DNA of 64,000 nucleotides. Origin: Oscillospiraceae bacterium (lineage in GTDB: Bacteria; Bacillota; Clostridia; Oscillospirales; Oscillospiraceae). Made by a program: the position numbers and the translations under genes. The stretch lies in contig JAFSEW010000053.1 in assembly GCA_017435525.1 (NCBI GenBank), forward strand, positions 1 to 64,000, read 5' to 3'. Shown here piece by piece: positions 22,183 to 30,122 of the stretch (its first letter is position 1; each line of letters starts with the position of its first letter). Under the pieces are notes generated by a model. It was not told the origin of the DNA, searched no databases, and was given only the letters and a program-made list of their open reading frames with translations.

Positions 22183-22232
22183 AGTAGTCATCTCCTTTGC
22201 AATCAGCATATCATAAACTCGAAAGCTTGTCA

Positions 22233-22399
22233 TTAGCTAAATTACTTCGTAGCGAAATTGCTCGCCATGCTCGCAGCTAAATTTCACTTCGTGAAGCTAA
22301 ATTTAATTCGGCTATATAGCTGGGCGAAGCCCAATTTAGCTCCGTCAGGAATTTAGCTGCCGCCAGGCAATTTAGCTCGGCGCAAGCCGAATTTAGCTG
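22233..22399. repeat. Hairpin array, copy 2
   Basis: Nearly identical to copy 1 at a distance of 309 bp, differing at about two or three bases (for example TTAGCTAAATT in place of TTAGCGAAATT at the left end). It ends next to the terminator of tRNA-Val. Confidence 0.8.
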
Positions 22400-22434
22400 A
22401 AAAAACCGCGATTGCAACGCAATCGCGGTTTTTT
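22399..22434. terminator. Bidirectional terminator by tRNA-Val
   Basis: AAAAAACCGCGATTG pairs with CAATCGCGGTTTTTT. On the minus strand it follows the tRNA 3' end by 1 bp. Confidence 0.88.
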
Positions 22435-22435
22435 C

Positions 22436-22512
22436 TGGTGGAGACAACAGGACTCGAACCTGTGACCTCATGCGTGTGAAGCATGCGCTCTAACCAGCTG
22501 AGCTATGCCTCC
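22436..22512 (-). tRNA. tRNA-Val (CAC)
   Basis: 77-nt cloverleaf on the minus strand. Acceptor GGAGGCA pairs with TGTCTCC, D arm GCTC/GAGC, anticodon stem CATGC/GCATG with loop TTCACAC giving anticodon CAC (codon GUG), and T arm with GGTTCGAACC. The 3' ACCA is encoded. A terminator follows directly. Confidence 0.95.
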
Positions 22513-22586
22513 ATGTGGAACGGTTAAGATTATAGCACAATTCGCAGGAAAGTCAAGCCCCTTTTTCAATTTTACCCATCGGGGCA

Positions 22587-22619
22587 GGAAAAAAGCCTTC
22601 TGCTTTGGCAGAAGGCTTT
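22587..22619 (-). terminator. Terminator of rodA-like gene
   Basis: AAAGCCTTCTGC pairs with GCAGAAGGCTTT, with a T-run on the minus strand, 3 bp after the stop codon region. Confidence 0.8.
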
Positions 22620-22622
22620 GGT

Positions 22623-23777
22623 TTAGCGTTTTGGCTGGATATACAGCGCGTGGCTGGGCGCTTCCGGTCGGGCGTGAACACCCGAAACCAGACCCAGCAT
22701 AGCGTACAGCGTCAAAATCGAACTGCCGCCGTAGCTGATGAAGGGCAGGGTCAGGCCGATAACCGGCGCAACGCCGATGCACATACCCACATTGATGATA
22801 ATCTGGAACATCAGTGCGGAAGCGGCGCCGAAGCAGACCATCTTGCGCAGATAATCCGGGCTGCGGCTGCCCACCTGAATGCAGCGCAATACAATCAAAA
22901 ACAGCATAATCAGCACAGCCAGACAACCAAAGAAGCCCAACTCTTCACCGATGGCGGAGAAGATATAGTCGGTATGCTGGGCGAACAGTTCGCCGTTGCT
23001 GGTACGGTTACCCTGGTAAAGACCCTGACCTGTCCAAAGACCGCCTGTAAGGGAGCGCAGGGAACGCACCGTATGGAAACGGGCGTCAATACCTTCGGCA
23101 TCGTACTCCGGGTTGATCAGCACCAGGATACGCTTTTTCTGGTGTTCGTCCATGAAGTTGTTCCACAGAATGGGCCACACTGCGGCAATGCCGCCAATGG
23201 CCAGCAGATACCACAGCAGGCTGACGCCGCCGGCAAAGGCCATACCGATGAAGATAAACACGAAGATCAGGGAAACGCCCGCGTCTCTGGAAATGATCAT
23301 GTTCAGGCCAACCAGCAGACCCAGATGGAAAACCATGTGCACAATAGAGCGCAGGGAGGAAATCCGGCTTTGATGGGATTTCATCACTGACGCCATGATC
23401 AAAACATAGGTGATCTTGCAGATTTCCGCAGGCTGAATGTCAATGGGCAGGAAGGGGAAGTCCAGCCAGCTTCGGTTACCGGTATCCAGGTCAGTACCGA
23501 AGGGGATCAGCATCAGAAGCAAGAATACATTGAAACCGGCCATCAGAAGCCGATGCTCTGAGAAGAAATCCACATCAATGGACGAGATGATCATAAACAG
23601 CAGAACGCCGATGGAAGCAGCGGCAATCTGAATAATAACATAGCGCAGGCTGCCGCGGTAATTGTTGGTGCTGGAAATCATCACCACGCCGAATGTGGTA
23701 ACGGCAAGGCAGAGGGCCAGCAGCACCAGATCGCCCTTGCGCAAGAAGCTTTTAAATTCCGACAGGAACTGGCGCAT
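22623..23777 (-). CDS. SEDS peptidoglycan polymerase (RodA/FtsW/SpoVE)
   Basis: 384 residues with about ten membrane segments. SEDS family marks: an early ISSTNNYRGSLRYVIIQ region, STRxxRW-like RSWLDFPFLPIDIQPAEICKI (the catalytic-domain Asp/Gln-Pro-Ser/Ala-Glu block), and the C-terminal GVAPVIGLTLPFISYGGSSILTLYAMLGLV. It polymerises lipid II glycan strands together with a class B PBP. Spacing and the presence of GLW..GQGLYQGN fit RodA rather than FtsW, but paralogue identity cannot be settled here. It stands alone with its own terminator; GGAGGCGATGC precedes the ATG. Confidence 0.9.
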   Translation of the reverse strand: MRQFLSEFKSFLRKGDLVLLALCLAVTTFGVVMISSTNNYRGSLRYVIIQIAAASIGVLLFMIISSIDVDFFSEHRLLMAGFNVFLLLMLIPFGTDLDTGNRSWLDFPFLPIDIQPAEICKITYVLIMASVMKSHQSRISSLRSIVHMVFHLGLLVGLNMIISRDAGVSLIFVFIFIGMAFAGGVSLLWYLLAIGGIAAVWPILWNNFMDEHQKKRILVLINPEYDAEGIDARFHTVRSLRSLTGGLWTGQGLYQGNRTSNGELFAQHTDYIFSAIGEELGFFGCLAVLIMLFLIVLRCIQVGSRSPDYLRKMVCFGAASALMFQIIINVGMCIGVAPVIGLTLPFISYGGSSILTLYAMLGLVSGVHARPEAPSHALYIQPKR

Positions 23778-24000
23778 TGCATCGCCTCCTTTTCCGGCCC
23801 ATTATAGCACTTCCCGGGAGAAAAGTAAAGTGCCGGAGAATTTCTTCACGGAACGTTTACAGGCGCGTACCTGCCGATGCGCGCCAGCTGCTATGTATTT
23901 ATAATGTATATTTGATTATAGGCCGGAGTAGGGCTGCCCATGCCCGGCACCCAGGGGATATCAAGGGGTATCCGGCACAGAAAACCGGCAGGCATTTCAG
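23778..24000. other. Intergenic stretch upstream of the rodA-like gene
   Basis: About 220 bp. On the minus strand an AT-rich island around 23895-23925 contains TATAAT-like boxes that could serve the rodA-like gene; no -35 match is convincing. No ORF with a ribosome site. Confidence 0.4.
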
Positions 24001-24029
24001 AAAAAACCGCTGCCCGAAGGCAGCGGTTT
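24001..24029 (-). terminator. Terminator of M18 peptidase gene
   Basis: AACCGCTGCC pairs with GGCAGCGGTT around CGAA, with a T-run (complement of 24001-24006) on the minus strand. Confidence 0.85.
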
Positions 24030-24036
24030 GAAAAAA

Positions 24037-25422
24037 TCAAGCCTGGTACACAGCCTGGCAAGCCAGCATGGTCATATAGCAGTCCAGCTTGCTCACCAGC
24101 TCCATGGGAGCGTGCATGCACAGCACGGGCACACCGGCGTCCACGGTGTCGATATTGCGGTTGGCCATGTAAGCAGCCACGGTGCCGCCGCCGCCCTGAT
24201 CCACCTTGCCCAGGGTAGCCATCTGCCAGATCACGCCTGCGTTGTCCAATGTGGTGCGGATGTGGCCCATGACTTCGGCGGAAGCGTCGGAAGCGCCGCC
24301 CTTGCCACGGGAACCGGTGTACTTGCAGATAGCAACGCCGTAGTTCAGGAAGCTGTTGTTCCGGCGGTCACAGGTCTCGGCAAAGTTGGGGTCAAAAGCG
24401 TTGGAAACATCAGCGCTAAGGCAGAAGGAATGGGCGAAGCAGTCAGCCAGCTTCACATTCTGGCTCTCGCACAGGATGCCCATGAAGTATTCAAAGGCCT
24501 GGCTCTGCATACCGGAAACACCCACGGAGCCGATCTCTTCCTTGTCGGCCAGGATGCACACGGCGGTATGGGTGGGAGTGCCCATGTTCAGCAGGGGCTC
24601 GATTTCCGCAAAGGCGCAGACACGGTCGTCATGGCCGTAGGCGGCCAGCAGGCTCCGGTCCAGACCCACCTCACGGCACTTACCGGCAGGAACGATGGTC
24701 AGCTCGGCAGACTGGAAATCAGCTTCGATGATGCCGTATTTTTCGTTCAGCAGCTTCATCACATGCAGCTTCACCAGGTCGCTGCCTTCGCCTTCCAGAG
24801 GCTCGGTGCCCAGAATCACATTCAGCTGCTCGCCCTCAATAACCTTGGCGGCAGGCTTCTGCAGCTGGTCGGCACTGAGGTGGATCAGCAGATCGGAAAC
24901 GAAGAATACGGGATCGTTGTCGTCTTCGCCGACGGTCACGGTGACCACGGTGTTATCCTTGCGGTACACCACGCCGTGGATGGCCAGAGGCACAGCGGTC
25001 CACTGGTACTTCTTGATGCCGCCGTAGTAGTGGGTCTTGAAGTAGGCAATCTCATCGGACTCATACAGGGGATTGGGCTTCAGGTCCATCCGGGGAGAAT
25101 CCACATGGGCGGCGCAGATGTTGGCACCCCAGTATAGGGATTCGCTGCCGATGACAGCCACGATGATGCTCTTGCCCCGGTTATTGTAATACACCTTGTC
25201 GCCGGGGTTCAGCTCCATACCGGGCTTGATTTCCTTGAAGCCGTGGGCCTGACAGGTGGCAACAGTCCAGGTGGTGGCTTCCCGCTCGGTCTTGCAGGCA
25301 TCCATAAAGGCCATGTAGCGCTTGCAGTAGGCTTCCATTTCCTCACGCTGCTGGGCGCTCAGCTGGGTGTAGCCGTTCTTGGGATTGCGCAGAAGGCTCT
25401 GACGCAGTTCTTCAGTAGTCAT
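24037..25422 (-). CDS. M18 family aminopeptidase
   Basis: 461 residues, a zinc aminopeptidase of the aspartyl/M18 type that trims N-terminal acidic residues from peptides in the cytoplasm. Metal and catalytic motifs in order: CAAHVDSPRMDLKP (first zinc His and Asp), a central dimerisation domain, LADKEEIGSVGVSGM (catalytic Glu and metal Glu), ADVSNAFDPNF, and QMATLGKVDQGGGGTVA, with MHAPMELVSKLD (final zinc His). Length and motif order are standard. It stands alone between terminator and coaE with 24 bp before the latter's stop. Confidence 0.93.
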   Translation of the reverse strand: MTTEELRQSLLRNPKNGYTQLSAQQREEMEAYCKRYMAFMDACKTEREATTWTVATCQAHGFKEIKPGMELNPGDKVYYNNRGKSIIVAVIGSESLYWGANICAAHVDSPRMDLKPNPLYESDEIAYFKTHYYGGIKKYQWTAVPLAIHGVVYRKDNTVVTVTVGEDDNDPVFFVSDLLIHLSADQLQKPAAKVIEGEQLNVILGTEPLEGEGSDLVKLHVMKLLNEKYGIIEADFQSAELTIVPAGKCREVGLDRSLLAAYGHDDRVCAFAEIEPLLNMGTPTHTAVCILADKEEIGSVGVSGMQSQAFEYFMGILCESQNVKLADCFAHSFCLSADVSNAFDPNFAETCDRRNNSFLNYGVAICKYTGSRGKGGASDASAEVMGHIRTTLDNAGVIWQMATLGKVDQGGGGTVAAYMANRNIDTVDAGVPVLCMHAPMELVSKLDCYMTMLACQAVYQA

Positions 25423-25446
25423 AATGCATTCTCCTTTTTGAGAAAA

Positions 25447-26028
25447 TTATGGTTTTATTATATCCAGACCCTGCAAAAAAGCAAGGCATTTCTCCCGGAA
25501 TTCAGCCTGGGTACCGCAGTTTTGAAGAACATGGCTGCAAAGGGAAGCGAAATAGGCGTCGCTTTTCTGGGCTGCGATCCGGGATCTGGCATATTCTTCG
25601 GAAATGCCGTCTCTGGCCATGAGCCGCTGTACCCGGATTTCTGCCGGGGCGGTGACAGCCACAGTCACATCGCACAGTTCAGCCAAGCCACCCTCAAACA
25701 GCCCGATGGCATCAATAGCGGCCAGGGCAGGCATCGGAGAAAGCAAGTGCAGCACTTCGGCTTTTACGGCGCTGTGGGTAATGGCATTGAGGGAAAGCAG
25801 CGCGTCCTTGTCTGCAAAGACGATGCGTCCCAGGGCTTTTCTGTCCAATTCGCCGCTTACCACGGTGCCGGGGAAGGCAGCGTCGATGGCGGCAAGCATG
25901 GCAGCATCGGTGCGCAGCAGCCGGTGATACACCGCGTCACAGTCGATAATCAGGCCGCCCATATCGGCGATCAGGTTCAGCAGGGTAGTCTTGCCGCAGC
26001 CGGTGCCGCCGGTGATGCCGATAATCAT
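25447..26028 (-). CDS. coaE: Dephospho-CoA kinase
   Basis: 193 residues. P-loop ITGGTGCGKTTLLN (Gly7 to Thr15), then IIDCDAVYH (base), ALGRIVFADKDALLSLNAITH, and the lid RVQRLMARDGISEEYARSRIAAQ. It phosphorylates the 3' hydroxyl of dephospho-CoA in the last step of coenzyme A synthesis. The start ATG overlaps the end of the upstream Sua5 gene by 4 bp, so the pair is co-transcribed. Confidence 0.93.
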   Translation of the reverse strand: MIIGITGGTGCGKTTLLNLIADMGGLIIDCDAVYHRLLRTDAAMLAAIDAAFPGTVVSGELDRKALGRIVFADKDALLSLNAITHSAVKAEVLHLLSPMPALAAIDAIGLFEGGLAELCDVTVAVTAPAEIRVQRLMARDGISEEYARSRIAAQKSDAYFASLCSHVLQNCGTQAEFREKCLAFLQGLDIIKP

Positions 26029-27059
26029 GCTTCCACCTCCGCATCCACAATGTGGAAAGCGGCGGCTTTCTTCAGCCGGTTCTGCACGGCATAGGCCACA
26101 CCGCCACCCACAGGGCAGCGGGCGTATACGGTGCCGATGGAGGGATCATCCAGCACCCGCAGGGCGGAAAACAATCCTGCGCAGAGGGTGGCCACATCCG
26201 CTTCGCTGCCGTAGGACAGAGGATCGCAGCCATCATACAGGGAAATCTCCTCGTCGAAGCACAGCACCCGGTCGCCGGGTGCGAAGTGGCTGCGGATATA
26301 GGCAGCGGCCTTTTCCCGGCTGCCGGATACGATGAGAACCTGGCACTGGGGGGCATAGTGGCGGTATTTCATGCCGGGGGCTTTCACCACGGCATCCTGA
26401 TCGATCTGGGCGGTAACGGCCTTGTCTACCACCAGGTCACCCAGCACTTCCAGCAGCTGCTCCGGGGTGATGCCGCCGGGACGCAGCAGTCTGGGGCGAT
26501 CTTCCGTCAGATCCACGATGGTGGATTCCAGACCCACCCGGCAGGGGCCGCCATCCACAATGGCATCGATGTTGCCGTCGTGGTCGTGAAGCACATGCTC
26601 TGCGGTGGTGGTGGAGGGTTTGCCGGAAATATTGGCAGAGGGTGCAGCCAGAGGCACACCGGCCAGACGGATAATTTCCCGGGTGACGGCGTTATCCGGA
26701 CAGCGGACAGCCACGCTGGGCAAGCCTGCCCGGGTGGAAAGGGGCACGGAATCCCGGGCGGGGAGCACCATAGTCAGGGGGCCGGGCCAGAAGGCTTCCG
26801 CCAACCGGTAGGCGGCTTCGGGAATATCCCGGCAGAACAGCTGAATCTGGTCTGCCTGGGCAACATGCAGGATCAGCGGATTGTCCTGGGGACGGCCCTT
26901 GGCCTGAAAGATCTTGGCAACGGCATCGGGGTTTAAACCGTCCGCACCCAGACCGTACACGGTTTCCGTGGGAATGGCCACCAGACCGCCGTTTTGAATA
27001 ATTTCTGCGGCAATCTGCGGTGTATCCGCGGCGTTTGCCTGTAAAAATAAAGTGTTCAT
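26025..27059 (-). CDS. Threonylcarbamoyl-AMP synthase (Sua5 type)
   Basis: 344 residues: N-terminal YrdC/TsaC domain (about 1-200) with IIQNGGLVAIPTETVYGLGADGL and KGRPQDNPLILH (ATP/threonine binding), and SANISGKPSTT, then an extra C-terminal Sua5 domain (about 225-344), which marks the long form. It makes threonylcarbamoyl-AMP from Thr, bicarbonate and ATP for the t6A37 modification of ANN-decoding tRNAs. ATG 27059 has GGAGATATGCT just upstream; a longer frame to 27134 runs through an AT-rich inverted repeat and is rejected. Confidence 0.93.
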   Translation of the reverse strand: MNTLFLQANAADTPQIAAEIIQNGGLVAIPTETVYGLGADGLNPDAVAKIFQAKGRPQDNPLILHVAQADQIQLFCRDIPEAAYRLAEAFWPGPLTMVLPARDSVPLSTRAGLPSVAVRCPDNAVTREIIRLAGVPLAAPSANISGKPSTTTAEHVLHDHDGNIDAIVDGGPCRVGLESTIVDLTEDRPRLLRPGGITPEQLLEVLGDLVVDKAVTAQIDQDAVVKAPGMKYRHYAPQCQVLIVSGSREKAAAYIRSHFAPGDRVLCFDEEISLYDGCDPLSYGSEADVATLCAGLFSALRVLDDPSIGTVYARCPVGGGVAYAVQNRLKKAAAFHIVDAEVEA

Positions 27060-27070
27060 AGCATATCTCC

Positions 27071-27147
27071 AATAATTGACAATGGACAATTGATAATTGA
27101 CAATTATTATGGCGGATGCATTGTCAATTGTCAATTATCCATTATGG
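27071..27147. repeat. ATTGACAAT inverted-repeat element
   Basis: AT-rich palindromic element built of ATTGACAATT units. ATAATTGACAATGGACAAT on the left faces ATTGTCAATTGTCAATTAT on the right. It lies upstream of the Sua5 gene and may alter its expression. It is similar to widely dispersed bacterial ATTGACAAT repeats. Confidence 0.65.
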
Positions 27148-27179
27148 GAAAAGGAGCAGCTGCCTTGCAGCTGCTCCTT
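27148..27179 (-). terminator. Probable terminator after tpiA
   Basis: AAGGAGCAGCTGC pairs with GCAGCTGCTCCTT; the T-run on the minus strand is short (about four). Confidence 0.6.
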
Positions 27180-27191
27180 GTGGAAACGGAA

Positions 27192-27968
27192 TTAGACAGT
27201 GGGCTGGTTGGCAGCTTCGATGATCTGCACGAACTTCTCGGGCACCAGGGAGGCACCACCGATGAGGCCGCCGTCGATGTCGGGCTGAGCCAGCAGCTCG
27301 TAGGCGTTCTTCTCGTTCATGGAGCCGCCGTACAGGATGGAGATGGCACGGGCATTCTTGGAAGAATACAGCTTGCGAACCACGCCGCGGATGTTCTCGC
27401 AGACTTCCTGAGCCTGCTCGGGGGTAGCGGTGCGGCCGGTGCCGATAGCCCAGATGGGCTCGTAAGCGATGACGACCTTGCGGATCTTGTCTTCGCTGAC
27501 GCCCTGCAGACCCAGCTTGATCTGCATAGCGATCCACTCGGCGGTGATGTCAGCCTCACGCTGCTCCAGGCTCTCGCCGCAGCACATGATGGGGATCAGG
27601 CCTGCGTCCAGAGCAGCCAGAACCTTGGCGTTGACATCGGCATCGGTCTCGCCCATGGCGCGGCGCTCGGAGTGGCCGATGATCACATACTTGCAGCCGG
27701 CATCCACCAGCATGTTGGTAGCGATCTCGCCGGTGTAAGCGCCGGAAGCGTTGGCGTTGCAGTTCTCAGCGCCGATGCCCACCCGGGTCTCACGCATAGC
27801 GCGCACAGCAGCGGGGATGCAGACGGCGGGAACGCACAGAGCGATATCACACCAGCGGCCCTTGGGCAGGATGCCCTTGAAAGCGGTCATGAATTCCTTG
27901 GTCTCGCTGGGGGTCTTGTTCATCTTCCAGTTACCTGCGATAACTGTCTTGCGGTACTTTCTGTTCAT
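27192..27968 (-). CDS. tpiA: Triosephosphate isomerase
   Basis: 258 residues, standard TIM barrel. Catalytic Lys in GNWKMN (residues 12-17), electrophilic His in GHSERR (about 100), catalytic Glu in [11 protein letters not shown] (about 172), and phosphate loop GGSM and GGASL near the end. It interconverts dihydroxyacetone phosphate and glyceraldehyde 3-phosphate in glycolysis. It lies downstream of pgk on the same strand; a palindromic element separates them, so read-through coupling is uncertain. AAGGAGAAAG precedes ATG 27968. Confidence 0.96.
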   Translation of the reverse strand: MNRKYRKTVIAGNWKMNKTPSETKEFMTAFKGILPKGRWCDIALCVPAVCIPAAVRAMRETRVGIGAENCNANASGAYTGEIATNMLVDAGCKYVIIGHSERRAMGETDADVNAKVLAALDAGLIPIMCCGESLEQREADITAEWIAMQIKLGLQGVSEDKIRKVVIAYEPIWAIGTGRTATPEQAQEVCENIRGVVRKLYSSKNARAISILYGGSMNEKNAYELLAQPDIDGGLIGGASLVPEKFVQIIEAANQPTV

Positions 27969-28030
27969 ATTCTTTCTCCTTATTATATACGCATCGAAGG
28001 TCGATGTGAATTTACGAAGTTATACTAAGA

Positions 28031-28129
28031 TGTAGGGCGGGGGCTTGCTCCCGCCGGGGAACTGTTTGCAGCAAATAGCAGATTGAAAAAAGAAACTCAG
28101 TAGCGGCGGGGGCAAGCCCCCGCCCTACA
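28031..28129. repeat. Palindromic element between pgk and tpiA
   Basis: 99 bp with inverted ends TGTAGGGCGGGGGCTTGC and GCAAGCCCCCGCCCTACA (18 bp). The left arm forms a local GGCGGG..CCCGCC hairpin of its own; the right arm does not. The core is about 45 bp of unrelated sequence. No TSD seen. MITE-like or REP-like. Confidence 0.75.
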
Positions 28130-28147
28130 GATAGTTAAGAGAATGGA

Positions 28148-29347
28148 TTACTTGTCTTCCAGGCAAGCGATGCCGGGCAATTCGAGGCCTTCCAGGAATT
28201 CCAGGGAAGCGCCGCCGCCGGTGGAGATGTGGGTGATCTGGGAAGCGAAGCCCAGCTGCTCGCAGGCAGCTGCGGAGTCACCGCCGCCAACGATGGTCAC
28301 GGCATCGGAGTCAGCCAGAGCCTGCGCAACAGCGATGGTACCCTTTGCCAGAGTGGGGTTCTCGAACACACCCATGGGGCCGTTCCAGACAACGGTCTTG
28401 GCAGCCTTGGCAGCAGCAGCAAACTCAGCGGCAGCCTTGGGGCCGATGTCCAGACCCATCTGGTCAGCGGGGATAGCGGTGCAGTCCACATACTCTACGG
28501 GGATCTCGGCATCGATGGGGGAGGGGAAGGAAGCGGCAACAGCGGTGTCCACGGGCAGCAGCAGCTTCACGCCCTTGGCCTCAGCCTTAGCCATCATGTC
28601 CTTGCAGTAGTCCAGCTTCTCGTTGTCAACCAGGGACTTACCAACGGTCAGGCCCTGAGCAGCCAGGAAGGTGTAAGCCATGCCGCCGCCGATGATCAGG
28701 GTGTCGACCTTCTCCAGCAGGTTATTGATAACATTCAGCTTGTCGGAAACCTTAGCGCCGCCCAGGATAGCCACGAAGGGACGCTCGGGGTTGGCCAGAG
28801 CCTTGCCCATGATGGAAACTTCCTTCTGGACCAGATAGCCGGAAACAGCGGGCAGATAGTCAGCCACGCCTGCGGTGGAGGAATGGGCACGGTGTGCGGT
28901 GCCGAAAGCATCGTTGACGAAAATGTCAGCCAGCTCAGCCAGAGCCTTGCTCAGCTCGGGATCGTTCTTGGTCTCGCCCTTGATGTAGCGGGTGTTCTCC
29001 AGCAGCATCACATCGCCGTCTTTCAGAGCGGCAGCCTTGGCCTTGGCGTCCTCACCGGCCACGTCAGCAGCCATGATGACTTCCTTGCCCAGCAGCTCAG
29101 ACAGACGAGCGGCAACGATCTTCAGGGACAGCTCGGGCTTCCACTCACCCTTGGGCTTGCCCATGTGGGAGCACAGGATGACCTTGGCGCCCTTGTCAAC
29201 CAGATACTGGATGGTGGGCATAGCAGCCACGATACGCTTGTCGGAAGTGATCTTGCCTTCCTTGGTGGGGACATTGAAGTCGCAGCGGCACAGAACGCGC
29301 TTGCCGGCTACTTCGATGTCTTCAATGGACTTCTTGTTGTAGTTCAT
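28148..29347 (-). CDS. pgk: Phosphoglycerate kinase
   Basis: 399 residues, full length. N-terminal domain: RCDFNVP and SHMGKPKGE, then [14 protein letters not shown]. Hinge and nucleotide domain: [29 protein letters not shown], and the C-terminal GGGDSAAA with [13 protein letters not shown]. It transfers a phosphate from 1,3-bisphosphoglycerate to ADP. It is followed by tpiA; gap and eno are not in the window. GGAGGAATGAAAC precedes the ATG. Confidence 0.96.
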   Translation of the reverse strand: MNYNKKSIEDIEVAGKRVLCRCDFNVPTKEGKITSDKRIVAAMPTIQYLVDKGAKVILCSHMGKPKGEWKPELSLKIVAARLSELLGKEVIMAADVAGEDAKAKAAALKDGDVMLLENTRYIKGETKNDPELSKALAELADIFVNDAFGTAHRAHSSTAGVADYLPAVSGYLVQKEVSIMGKALANPERPFVAILGGAKVSDKLNVINNLLEKVDTLIIGGGMAYTFLAAQGLTVGKSLVDNEKLDYCKDMMAKAEAKGVKLLLPVDTAVAASFPSPIDAEIPVEYVDCTAIPADQMGLDIGPKAAAEFAAAAKAAKTVVWNGPMGVFENPTLAKGTIAVAQALADSDAVTIVGGGDSAAACEQLGFASQITHISTGGGASLEFLEGLELPGIACLEDK

Positions 29348-29369
29348 GTTTCATTCCTCCATTTGGAAT

Positions 29370-29852
29370 TTATTTTTTCAGGTTACCGTGATCCAGCAGG
29401 CCGGAAAAGCCGGTCTGCCGCAGCGCCTCAAAGACGGTGATGGCCACAGCATTGCTCAGGTTCAGGCTCCGGGCTTCCTCCCGCATGGGAATCCGGACGC
29501 ATCTGCCGTAGTGCTCCCGGAGAAAATCTTCCGGCAGACCTTTGGTCTCCTTACCGAAGAGCAGGTAGCAGCCGTCTTGAAATTCCGCTTCCGTGTAGCA
29601 CCGGGGGGCCTTGGTGGAAAGACACCACAACTGAACCACATCGTTTTTGGAGAAGAAATCCTCCAGATTGTCATAGACCCTTACATCCACCAGATGCCAG
29701 TAATCCAGCCCCGCTCTGCGCACAGCCTTTTCGGAAATGTCAAAGCCCAGGGGGCGGATCAGATGCAGCACGCTTCCGGTGGCGGCACAGGTGCGGGCAA
29801 TATTGCCGCAATTCTGGGGGATCTCCGGTTCATGCAGGACGATGTTCAGCAA
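29370..29852 (-). CDS. trmL: tRNA (cytidine/uridine-34 2'-O)-methyltransferase
   Basis: 160 residues, a minimal SPOUT methyltransferase. Family blocks: HEPEIPQNCGNIARTC near the N-terminus, LIRPLGF, DYWHLVD, and the knot region LLFGKETKGLP with IPMREEARSLNLSNAVAI at the C-terminus. It methylates the wobble ribose of tRNA-Leu isoacceptors. The start codon is TTG at 29852, with GAGGTG 8 bp upstream. It lies upstream of pgk on the same strand, 22 bp apart, so it may share the transcript. Confidence 0.93.
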   Translation of the reverse strand: MLNIVLHEPEIPQNCGNIARTCAATGSVLHLIRPLGFDISEKAVRRAGLDYWHLVDVRVYDNLEDFFSKNDVVQLWCLSTKAPRCYTEAEFQDGCYLLFGKETKGLPEDFLREHYGRCVRIPMREEARSLNLSNAVAITVFEALRQTGFSGLLDHGNLKK

Positions 29853-30122
29853 AATATCTTCACCTCAAACCTTTGCAAAACGGCCTGGCTGGACGCTTGC
29901 CCGTATATTGTAGTGCAAAACATTTGGAAAATCAACCGGAAAAATTGCTTTTTTTCAACTTTTACAGTATTACAATAAAAAAAGCCGCAGAAAGATGAAA
30001 TTTGTGGAAAATGTAAAGGCACTTCAGGAAATACTTCGTATTATTTGCGGAAACGATTGACTTTTCCCAGTTTTTGTGCAACAATATATCAGCTAAAATT
30101 ATAATGTTAAGGGGATATTTCT
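29853..30122. other. Divergent intergenic region, trmL and aspS
   Basis: 270 AT-rich bp. On the plus strand TTGACT at 30057-30062 and TATAAT at 30100-30105 are both present but too far apart to be one promoter; a weaker CAATAT at 30082-30087 lies 19 bp after the first. I see no T-box core before aspS. Confidence 0.45.

Larger units (their letters stand above)
21792..22409. repeat. 309-bp tandem duplication
   Basis: Unit 1 (21792-22100) and unit 2 (22101-22409) start with the same TCGTTTCTTTGATATACC and end with GAAAAAACCGC. Each contains the 5' end of the four-helix-bundle gene, a spacer, and a hairpin array. By eye the arrays differ at about 2-3 positions in about 165 bp, whereas the gene and spacer parts differ at about 20 in about 135 bp. 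Confidence 0.9.

Noticed and set aside
21924..22399. CRISPR array
   Set aside because: The units are about 20 bp and self-complementary, and the spacers are the conserved part. No cas genes are near.
22277..22471. 64-codon ORF over the hairpin array and tRNA-Val
   Set aside because: The product is the array spacer read in frame (repeats of AELN), and it runs into a tRNA gene; not a protein.
29853..30122. T-box or other riboswitch before aspS
   Set aside because: No TGGNACC core and no terminator in the region; only AT-rich promoter-like sequence.
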